Positions 8,591 through 16,100 of a DNA stretch of 64,000 nucleotides are shown here, in pieces. This DNA comes from Pseudomonas pergaminensis. Its GTDB lineage: Bacteria; Pseudomonadota; Gammaproteobacteria; Pseudomonadales; Pseudomonadaceae. Under the pieces are notes generated by a model. That model did not search any database, was not told the origin of the DNA, and saw nothing but the letters and a program-made list of their open reading frames with translations. The position numbers and the translations under genes were made by a program. Location of the stretch: NCBI RefSeq assembly GCF_024112395.2, contig NZ_CP078013.2:2728001-2792000 (forward strand). The letters run 5' to 3'. Numbering within the stretch: the first letter of the stretch is position 1; every line of letters starts with the position of its first letter.

Positions 8591-9823
8591 TTAATGTGAA
8601 GATTGCGTCATGGCTGCCCGGTACTGCCGGGTACGCCGCGCCAGAAACCATTGGTCACGCACCAACGCCATGCACGGCGCAACATTGGCTTTGGGCAAAT
8701 GGCCGCGGCTGAGGCGGCGCATCTGGTAGCGCACCACCGCGAGGATGGCGAGGGAGGCCAGGGGTTTGCGCTTCCAGTCGATGGGCTTGAGTTGCGGGTT
8801 GGGGTCGCGGCCTTCACGCCAGTGCTGGATCAGTTGCGGCTCCAGGGTCAGGGCCGTGGCGATCCCGGCCATGGCGACGCCGCTGTCCAGCACCTGTTGC
8901 ACGATGGGCAGGCGGCGAATGCCACCCGTGACCATCACCGGCATCTTGGCGATGGTCGCCAGTTGGCTGGCGAACTCCAGGAAGTACGCCTCACGTGCCA
9001 GGGTGCGACCGTCACGTGCTTCACCTTGCATGGCCGGCGCTTCGTAACTGCCACCGGATAACTCCAGCAGGTCGATGGGCAACGGGTTGAGCATTTCGAC
9101 CACGGCGAGTGCGTCGGCTTCTGCAAAGCCGCCCCGTTGGAAGTCGGCAGAGTTTAGTTTGACGGCGACACAAAACGACGGGCTGACGTTAGCGCGCACT
9201 GCACGAATCACTTCCAGCAACAGCCGCGCGCGGTTCTCCAGGGAACCGCCCCAGCGGTCGGTGCGCTGATTGCTCAGCGGTGAAAGGAACTGGCTGAGCA
9301 AGTAGCCATGGGCACCGTGGATCTGCACGCCGGTAAACCCGGCTTGCTCGGCCAGGCGTGCGCTGGTGGCGAAGCGCTGGATCACGTCCTGGATGTCGTC
9401 TTCGGTCATGGCCTTGGGCGTGGCAAACATCTTCGAAAAACCGCCCAGGTCGAGCGCCACGGCGGACGGTGCAATGGCCTGCTGGCGCAGGTTGGCCGGC
9501 GTCTGGCGACCTGGGTGGCTGAGTTGTACCCAGAAGTGCACGCCGTTGTCGCGCGCCACGTCGGCCCACTCGCGAAAGCTCGCCAGGTGCTGCTCATCCT
9601 CAAGCGCCACGCCGCCGGGGCCGGTCATGGCGCGGCGGTCGACCATCACGTTGCCGGTGATCAACAAGCCGGGCTCGCCCTGCGCCCAGGCCTTGTACAA
9701 CTGCTTCAATTCGCGCGACGGCGCCTGATTGCCATCGGCCATATTTTCTTCCATCGCGGCCTTGGCGATGCGGTTGGAGAGGACTTGACCATTGGGCAAT
9801 GGCAGGGCTTCAAAGGGTGACAT
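8591..9823 (-). CDS. NADH:flavin oxidoreductase, Old Yellow Enzyme family
   Basis: An FMN-binding TIM-barrel enzyme (410 residues) that reduces activated C=C bonds with NAD(P)H. The family landmarks are visible: LPNGQVLSNRIAKAAMEENM near the N-terminus, FWVQLSHPGRQ, the IHGAHGYLLSQFLSPLSNQRTD motif with the catalytic His pair region, and MVTGGIRR near the C-terminus for phosphate binding. The start at 9823 is set by AGGAGT seven bases upstream. It is divergent from a MerR regulator, and the shared 70-bp gap holds a MerR-type operator, so it is probably the regulator's target. It lacks the FeS domain of 2,4-dienoyl-CoA reductases. Confidence 0.88.
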   Translation of the reverse strand: MSPFEALPLPNGQVLSNRIAKAAMEENMADGNQAPSRELKQLYKAWAQGEPGLLITGNVMVDRRAMTGPGGVALEDEQHLASFREWADVARDNGVHFWVQLSHPGRQTPANLRQQAIAPSAVALDLGGFSKMFATPKAMTEDDIQDVIQRFATSARLAEQAGFTGVQIHGAHGYLLSQFLSPLSNQRTDRWGGSLENRARLLLEVIRAVRANVSPSFCVAVKLNSADFQRGGFAEADALAVVEMLNPLPIDLLELSGGSYEAPAMQGEARDGRTLAREAYFLEFASQLATIAKMPVMVTGGIRRLPIVQQVLDSGVAMAGIATALTLEPQLIQHWREGRDPNPQLKPIDWKRKPLASLAILAVVRYQMRRLSRGHLPKANVAPCMALVRDQWFLARRTRQYRAAMTQSSH

Positions 9824-9851
9824 GGGTTGACTCCTGAGCGGGGGAGGCCTC

Positions 9852-9882
9852 AGGCTAAGCTTAAAGTTAACTTTAATGTCAA
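9852..9882 (-). promoter_or_regulatory. MerR-type promoter with 16-bp perfect palindrome in a 19-bp spacer
   Basis: On the minus strand, TTGACA (9882-9877) and TAGCCT (9857-9852) are separated by 19 bp. The spacer contains TTAAAGTTAACTTTAA (9861-9876), a perfect 16-bp palindrome. Over-long 19-bp spacers with a dyad between -35 and -10 are the hallmark of MerR-family activated promoters. It drives the Old Yellow Enzyme gene and lies 19 bp before the MerR start, so autoregulation is likely. Confidence 0.8.
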
Positions 9883-9894
9883 GCAGGGGCGGTG

Positions 9895-10299
9895 ATGAAT
9901 ATTGGTGAGCTGGCAAAGCAGAGTGGGTTAGCGGCTTCGCGGATCCGCTTTTATGAGGCCGAGGGGCTGATCAGCCAGGTGGGGCGCCAGGCCAATGGTT
10001 ACCGACGATATGCGCCGGAGGCTCTGCAAACCCTGCAACTGATCCAGAGCGCGCAACAGGCAGGCTTTACCTTGCAGGAACTCAAGGCACTGATGCCGGC
10101 GCCGGGCGAGCACAAACGCGAAGAGTTGATCGAGGCATTGGAGCGCAAGGTCGCGCAGATCGAAGAGATGCAAGCGCAGTTGGCCCACAGCAAGGCGCAA
10201 TTGCTGGGAGTGATCGAAGCGGTACGGGCGCAGCCGGAAGGTGTGCCCTGCAGCATGGGGCAAAAGCAGGTGCTGGCGTCGATCAAACTCGAGCCGTAA
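9895..10299 (+). CDS. MerR-family transcriptional regulator
   Basis: A 134-residue dimeric regulator: winged HTH (MNIGELAKQSGLAASRIRFYEAEGL, then RYAPEAL) in residues 1-70, followed by a long coiled coil (EELIEALERKVAQIEEMQAQLAHSKAQLLGVIEAV, ~80-115) and a short effector tail. Only one cysteine (in VPCSMG) is seen in the tail, so it is not a typical metal or [2Fe-2S] SoxR sensor; a small organic inducer is more likely. A GTG one codon earlier is possible, but MNIGELAK is the canonical start. Divergent from the Old Yellow Enzyme gene over its operator. Confidence 0.9.
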   Translation: MNIGELAKQSGLAASRIRFYEAEGLISQVGRQANGYRRYAPEALQTLQLIQSAQQAGFTLQELKALMPAPGEHKREELIEALERKVAQIEEMQAQLAHSKAQLLGVIEAVRAQPEGVPCSMGQKQVLASIKLEP

Positions 10300-10325
10300 A
10301 AAAGCCCTGGCATGCCAGGGCTTTT
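10300..10325. terminator. Intrinsic terminator (bidirectional) between MerR and DUF934 genes
   Basis: AAAAGCCCTGG-CATG-CCAGGGCTTTTT is a perfect hairpin with A- and T-tracts on either side, starting right after the merR-like stop at 10299 and ending 15 bp before the DUF934 stop. It can serve both convergent genes. Confidence 0.92.
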
Positions 10326-10339
10326 TCATACGGCAATAC

Positions 10340-10834
10340 TCAGCGACGACGGAACAGCGGCAGTGGTTCATCCGTGGCGGCCTGATACGTCACCGAGAAG
10401 TCCTTGAGGCTTTCCAGCGCTTCGTACGGGTCTTTGTCGGCGCGCAGGGCGAAGGCATCGAAGCCGCAGCGGCGCAGGTAGAACAACTGGTCGCGCAGCA
10501 CGTCGCCAATCGCGCGCAGCTCGCCTTTGTAACCGTAACGGTCACGTAGTAGGCGTGCGTTGGAGTAGTTGCGGCCGTCGGTGAAGGCCGGGAAGTTCAG
10601 GGCGATGACCTGGAAGTGTTCCACGTCGTCACCGATCTCTTCGGCTTCTTCATCGGCGTCCAGCCACACGCCCAGGCCGCCGTCGCGGGCCTTGAGGGCG
10701 TGGCCGTGTTCGCGCCACAGGGCCAACGGCACGATCAGGTCGTCGCAGTTGGAGATGCCGTCGAAGCTCGCGTCCTTGGGCAGCAGGTGCCAGGTTTCAT
10801 CGAGGACTTCGTTGTTCTTAATGATTCGCTGCAT
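10340..10834 (-). CDS. DUF934 protein, sulfite-reduction associated
   Basis: A 164-residue member of the DUF934 family, found almost always beside CysI-type sulfite reductases; a role in assimilatory sulfite reduction is accepted from that context, but the reaction is not known. The start MQRIIKNNEVLDETWHLL at 10834 overlaps the cysI 3' end by 17 bp, indicating translational coupling. Conserved-looking parts are the central YSNARLLRDRYGYKGELRAIGDVLRDQLFYLRRCGFDAF and preceding FPAFTDGRN. It has no heme or flavin motif, so it is not itself the reductase flavoprotein. Confidence 0.85.
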   Translation of the reverse strand: MQRIIKNNEVLDETWHLLPKDASFDGISNCDDLIVPLALWREHGHALKARDGGLGVWLDADEEAEEIGDDVEHFQVIALNFPAFTDGRNYSNARLLRDRYGYKGELRAIGDVLRDQLFYLRRCGFDAFALRADKDPYEALESLKDFSVTYQAATDEPLPLFRRR

Positions 10835-12476
10835 AGACGCGCTCCTTGAACAGGTCGATGCCGATGCGCTGGTAGGTGTCGATGAAACGCTCATCTTCGG
10901 TGCGCTGTTCGATGTACACATCGATCAGCTTGCCGATCACCTCGGGCATGGCTTCCTGGGCAAAGGACGGGCCAAGGATCTTGCCCAGGCTCGCATCGCG
11001 GCTGGCGCTGCCACCCAGGGACACTTGGTAAAATTCTTCGCCTTTCTTGTCCACGCCCAGGATGCCGATGTGGCCGACGTGGTGGTGACCACAGGCGTTC
11101 ATGCAACCGGAGATGTTCAAGTCCAGCTCGCCGATGTCGAACAGATAATCCAGGTCGTCGAAACGGCGCTGGATCGATTCGGCGATCGGGATCGACTTGG
11201 CGTTGGCCAGGGAGCAGAAATCGCCGCCCGGGCAGCAGATGATGTCGGTCAGCAGGCCGATGTTTGGCGTGGCGAATCCGCCTTCGCGCAACTCGCCCCA
11301 CAGGGTGAACAGTTGGCTCTGCTCAACGTCCGCGAGAATGATGTTCTGCTCGTGGGAAGTGCGCAGTTGACCGAAGCTATAGCGGTCGGCCAGGTCGGCG
11401 ACGGCGTCCAGCTGCTTGTCGGTGATATCGCCCGGTGCAACACCGGTAGGTTTCAGCGACAGGGTCACCGCGACATAACCCGGCTTCTTGTGCGCCAGGG
11501 TGTTGCGGCCACGCCAGCGAGCGAAACCCGGGTGCTCTTTATCCAGCGCTGCCAACTCGGCGTCCTGATTGCCCAGGGCCTTGTACTCAGGGTCGACGAA
11601 GTGTTTGGCGACGCGGTGCACTTCGGCTTCGGTCAGGGTGGTCTGGCCGCCGCGCAGGTGTTCCATCTCGGCGTCGACCTTCTGGGCAAACACCTCAGGG
11701 GTCAGCGCTTTGACCAGGATCTTGATCCGGGCCTTGTATTTGTTGTCACGACGGCCATAGCGGTTGTAGACCCGCAGGATGGCGTCGAGGTAGCTCAACA
11801 GGTCCTGCCACGGCAGGAACTCATTGATAAAGGCACCGACCACCGGCGTACGGCCGAGGCCGCCACCTACCAGTACGCGAAAGCCCAGCTCGCCGGCGGC
11901 GTTGTGCACCGGCTCCAGGCCGATATCGTGCACTTCGATGGCGGCGCGGTCCGAGGTCGAGCCATTGACGGCGATCTTGAACTTGCGCGGCAAGTAGGCG
12001 AACTCAGGGTGGAAGGTGGTCCACTGACGGATGATTTCGCACCAGGGGCGTGGGTCGATCAGCTCGTCGGCGGCAACACCGGCGAATTGGTCGGTGGTCA
12101 CGTTGCGCAGGCAGTTGCCGCTGGTCTGAATGGCGTGCATCTGCACGGTGGCCAGTTCAGCCAGGATGTCCGGCACATCTTCCAGCGCCGGCCAGTTGAA
12201 CTGTATGTTCTGGCGGGTACTGATGTGGGCATAGCCTTTGTCGAAGTCGCGGGCAATCTTGGCCATCATGCGCATCTGGCGCGAAGTCAGTTGGCCATAG
12301 GGCACGGCCACCCGCAGCATCGGCGCAAAGCGCTGAACATAAAGGCCATTTTGCAGGCGCAGAGGGCGGAACTCTTCTTCGCTCAGTTCACCTGCTAGGT
12401 AGCGTCGGGTCTGATCACGGAACTGCTTGACGCGGTCCTCGATGATGCGCTGATCGTATTCGTCGTATACGTACAT
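10818..12476 (-). CDS. cysI: Sulfite/nitrite reductase hemoprotein subunit (CysI)
   Basis: Siroheme/[4Fe-4S] enzyme that reduces sulfite to sulfide in cysteine biosynthesis with six electrons. The 552-residue protein has two ferredoxin-like and two siroheme half-domains; the cluster and siroheme ligands are the cysteines of CCPGGDFCSLANAKS and SGCMNACGHHHVGHIG. Substrate-binding basic residues are in the STRQNIQFNW segment. The start at 12476 (MYVYDEYDQRI) has AGGAC upstream; a longer reading adds an unrelated Arg-rich leader. It is followed by DUF934 in a 17-bp overlap. P. aeruginosa has the same pair (PA1838-PA1837). Confidence 0.93.
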   Translation of the reverse strand: MYVYDEYDQRIIEDRVKQFRDQTRRYLAGELSEEEFRPLRLQNGLYVQRFAPMLRVAVPYGQLTSRQMRMMAKIARDFDKGYAHISTRQNIQFNWPALEDVPDILAELATVQMHAIQTSGNCLRNVTTDQFAGVAADELIDPRPWCEIIRQWTTFHPEFAYLPRKFKIAVNGSTSDRAAIEVHDIGLEPVHNAAGELGFRVLVGGGLGRTPVVGAFINEFLPWQDLLSYLDAILRVYNRYGRRDNKYKARIKILVKALTPEVFAQKVDAEMEHLRGGQTTLTEAEVHRVAKHFVDPEYKALGNQDAELAALDKEHPGFARWRGRNTLAHKKPGYVAVTLSLKPTGVAPGDITDKQLDAVADLADRYSFGQLRTSHEQNIILADVEQSQLFTLWGELREGGFATPNIGLLTDIICCPGGDFCSLANAKSIPIAESIQRRFDDLDYLFDIGELDLNISGCMNACGHHHVGHIGILGVDKKGEEFYQVSLGGSASRDASLGKILGPSFAQEAMPEVIGKLIDVYIEQRTEDERFIDTYQRIGIDLFKERVYAANH

Positions 12477-12709
12477 ATAGGTCCTGTTCTCGGCAAATCT
12501 GCGCGCACGGCCGCGCACTCCCAACGGAGCCGGCGCACGATACCAGTTTGCGTTTATGCGCAAAAGTGATGTTTGAGTATATGCAAATAACCAAATTGAC
12601 TAATGAGAACGGTTATCGCGATACCCACATTTGTCATGCGGGCAATCGTCGACTTTACTGTGATCGTGTCTGAACGTTATCACCTATAAAACCGACAAGA
12701 GGCGATGCG

Positions 12710-12823
12710 ATGAGCAATTCGACAAAAGCCCGTAAACCCGACAGTACCGTGGACGCCTGGGCCATTCTGTTCTTGATAATCCTGGTGGTTGGGACTGCCG
12801 TGTTCTGGGTCAGCCACCAGTAG
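12710..12823 (+). CDS. 37-residue single-span membrane protein
   Basis: An ATG at 12710 with AAGAGG eight bases upstream opens a 37-codon frame ending TAG at 12823. The N-terminal half is polar and basic (SNSTKARKPDSTVD), the C-terminal half is one hydrophobic helix (AWAILFLIILVVGTAVFWV) followed by SHQ. This is the form of a small inner-membrane protein with the N-terminus in the cytoplasm. Function is not known. It is divergent from cysI across ~230 bp and too short for ordinary ORF callers. The good RBS and clean polar/hydrophobic split argue for a real gene. Confidence 0.65.
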   Translation: MSNSTKARKPDSTVDAWAILFLIILVVGTAVFWVSHQ

Positions 12824-12839
12824 TCATAGAGACGGACCC

Positions 12840-12868
12840 CTGTAGGCGCTGGCTTGCCAGCGCCTACA
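12840..12868. repeat. REP-like hairpin
   Basis: TGTAGGCGCTGGC-TT-GCCAGCGCCTACA is a nearly perfect inverted repeat related to the GTAGGAGCCGGCTTGCC REP core. It follows the 37-residue gene and precedes the convergent DUF2970 gene, so it may also help terminate transcripts. Confidence 0.75.
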
Positions 12869-12880
12869 GTCAGGTTGGGT

Positions 12881-13099
12881 TTACACGCCGGCCAAGTGCA
12901 ATACCAGTTGCACGATGCCAAACAGCGTCAGCGCAAACACCGCCGTAAACAAAATTCCCAGGATCACAAAGTGGCTGGGCTTGCCGTGGGTGAAATCCCG
13001 TGCGCGGTTCTTGCCGCTTTGCACGCCAAACGCGGCGGCCATGACGCTGTGGAGCATCTGCCAGAAGCTCGGCGGTTTGTTGTCGATTGGATCGTCCAT
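12881..13099 (-). CDS. DUF2970 small membrane protein
   Basis: A 72-residue protein of the DUF2970 family: a polar N-terminus, an amphipathic MLHSVMAAAFGVQSGKNRARDF region, and a C-terminal transmembrane helix (FVILGILFTAVFALTLFGIVQLVLHLAGV). The family's role is not known. The reading frame begins at the ATG at 13099 (MDDPIDNKPPSFW). In pseudomonads this gene usually lies between cysI and metH, and here the order cysI - small membrane proteins - metH is interrupted by the DUF6543 island. Confidence 0.8.
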   Translation of the reverse strand: MDDPIDNKPPSFWQMLHSVMAAAFGVQSGKNRARDFTHGKPSHFVILGILFTAVFALTLFGIVQLVLHLAGV

Positions 13100-13193
13100 A
13101 CAGCCCTCGTCAGCAAGATCATGCTACAGAGCATAGACAATCTGTCATCCAGCACCTCATCGTTCACCCACGAAGCGCGCCCCAACTTAGCCT

Positions 13194-16100
13194 CTATAAT
13201 TGCGCCAGCTTGAAAAACAAATCGTTATCCAGCGGCGCTTTGATCACGGCTCTTTCCAGGTAAATCACTTCACGGTTATTCGCTCGCGCCCGTTCGATCA
13301 ATTCTTTGAGTGTGTAGGGCCGATCCTCTACGGTCTTCAAATGGCCGAAGGTACTTTGCTGGACGGGGGTGTCGACGGAGGGGTAATGGAAGTGGGCGTA
13401 CCACAAAATGGTTTCCTCGTACGGTTTGCCTTGCGCAATTTTACTTTTATCGCGCACGGTATATTCGTCGAGGAAGTCGCCCGCCTTCAGTGGGACGCGA
13501 CGTTTAGACAAGTTTATATCGACACACTTGTTCTTCCACAGGTAGTCAACTTTGAACGCTTGAGGACGCTGCTTCAGGTAGCCTTTACTGCGCGCCTCAA
13601 CGGCCAACGTTTTTAAGGCATTCGACTCGGCACGGTAATCGTTGATCAGTTCAGTGGCCTTTGAGGCGGTGCTGTGTTCGCGTTGAATTTCATCGGCCAA
13701 TGCGTCCATCTTGTTCGCGTGCTGGGTCAGCATGTCGTCCCAGTCCAGTGGGGTTACGTCTTCGCGTTCCGAGGGGGTTTCCAGCTTTTTCTGTTGGGCG
13801 CGTATCGTGTGCTCAATCCCCGCTTTTTGAGCGATCAGGATGCGTGCATCGCCTGTTATCTTTTTCAACGAACGTGTGACCTTTGGTTTGGGCGGTTCGA
13901 CCGGCGCGGCCGTGACAACCTTGACCCATACCCCTTCACTGGCGTGTTCGTGGTAGGTGGCAATGGGTTGGTCGGTGATAGGGTCTTTGATATCGACAAA
14001 ATTGCCGGGTGCGTCAGGCTGACTGGGGCGTAACTCACCAATCAGGTGTTGATTGTCGCGGGTTTTGATTACTCTGCGGTTGGCGTTTTTGGGGCGTTTG
14101 GCTTTTTTGGGCTCTGGCAAGGGGGCAATTGCTTCTTCAGCCCGGATCAAATCGGCTAACTGTTTTTCTGCGTTCGAACGCATCTCGCTGAAGAGATCCA
14201 GAAGCGGCGCTCGATACTGCTCGCGCAGCAACCGGGATTTCATTTCAGCTAACGAGTTAACTGCATTTCCCATTCGCTCAAGCATGTGAAGCAAATTGCC
14301 GAGCATGGCAATTTGATCGGACGGTGAATAGCCGCTGACCGAATTGACTTCCTTATAATAAGTGAGGATTTTGACGGCGGCATTGCGGTCCATAAGTTCG
14401 CTGCCGAAGTGTCGCTCCGCGGGAATGTCCGTTTCAATCGCACGATTGATGATCAACTCATTCAGCGTTAAAAATTGGTAAAATATTACGCGCGCTTTGG
14501 ACATGTCATACGACGTTGGCAAATAACTCTCAAATCTCTCACGCAGCGGCCCTGAGTCCTCCAGCGTGTATTCGATTATTTCTGCGCTTATTAACATGCC
14601 CTCGAAACACTCCAATCGTAGCGTCGCGCTTTCGATTAAATCATCGTAGCTATCTGTATCCCTTTTGAGCAGTTCGCTATCGATGCGGAGCAAGTATTCA
14701 GGATAGCTTTCCCCCATCGGGCTGCTTAAGGTGAGATTGATGTAGTCATTATCGAAGTCATAAGATGACACGTTAAACTGGAAATTATACTCAATCATCC
14801 GATCTTGTATGTCTTTATAGTCCACGGCCGTCCTGTCCATGTCTATTAGTTTGCTGGCCTTTTCTGAAATCTGCATGCACTCCATTGCAAATAAAGCCGC
14901 CTTTTCCTTATAGATATCGACTGTGACTGCCCAGTGGCGTTGGGCAAGTCTCATGTCCTGTTGCCTTTGTAGATGGCGTTCTCTGATTCTGGGAATCAGT
15001 TCGGGAAGTAGTTGGGGATTCTTGTACCTTTCCAAATCCTCTCGCACTAAGCGCATGCTGGTTTTCATTTGAGCCCCGGCAGTGCGCGCTGCGTCATAAA
15101 GCTGTTGGGTCGTGGCATACTTTTGTGCCGCATCTAGACTAAAGGTTTGCAATTCCGAACGCAGTTGATCCAGATTTTCTTGGCGTTTTGTCTTCCATTC
15201 CGTTATTCGCCCTCTAGGCATGCCACCCTCCAACCGTGCCTGACGGTCCAGCCGCCATTTTCCCAGGTCGTCGCGGGTCAGTTTGAAGCCCGGATGGTGT
15301 GTACGCTGTGGGTCAACCAGGTAAACATCGCCGAAACCCGGCACCACGCTGACTTGGAACAGCAGGCCGCCGACACTGGCGTGCCAGGCATCGCCGATAC
15401 GGTATAGCCCCTTGAGGCGGCCACTCGTTTCTGGCGGCGGCAAGGACGATGGCCACGGCACATGCACGGCGAGCAAAGCTTTCAGCAAGTTGGCGCCCGC
15501 CTTGGGGCTGGCAATCGAGCGGGTGAATTCCAATGCGGTATGGCCTCTCGCTGGAGGCTCTCCCGGCAACGCCACGGTGCCCTGTCGAACCTGAGCGACT
15601 CCCGGTTGAGCGGGCATGCCTGCAATACGGCGCAACGGCTTAAGGTGCAGAAGGTGATCGTGTTCCTCCAGCTTCGGCAAAGGTTTTGCGGCTCTTTCAG
15701 AGGGGGTGGTGCCATGCATCAGCACCATTGCGATATTAAGTAGCAGGTCGATCAGTGCCAACTCGCGGCGGGTGGGTTCATCGCTGTCAAGGCCCTCCAA
15801 GTCCTCTTGCAGGCTGCTGACCAGTACCAGGAACCAACCCGCCAACATTAAGGCCCCCCGCGCCAGCGGTAACAGCAGGGTGTTAAACAACAGCCAGGCC
15901 CCCTCCATCATGACGGCCCAGCGGCTTTCGCTGTTGGACACAGACGCTTTATCCGCCACGTCAACCAGGGCGCGGGCGGTACTGCCGAACAAATGGTTGA
16001 GCAACTTACCGTTGACTTGCGACTGTAACCATTCTTGCGCCCCTTCATCGATGGACAGCGTCGCGGGGGCAGGCTTTTCGCGGGTAACGAACTCATCTCC

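Noticed and set aside
10569..12398. 609-codon plus-strand frame opposite cysI
   Set aside because: Antisense shadow; cysI has its siroheme/cluster cysteines in frame.
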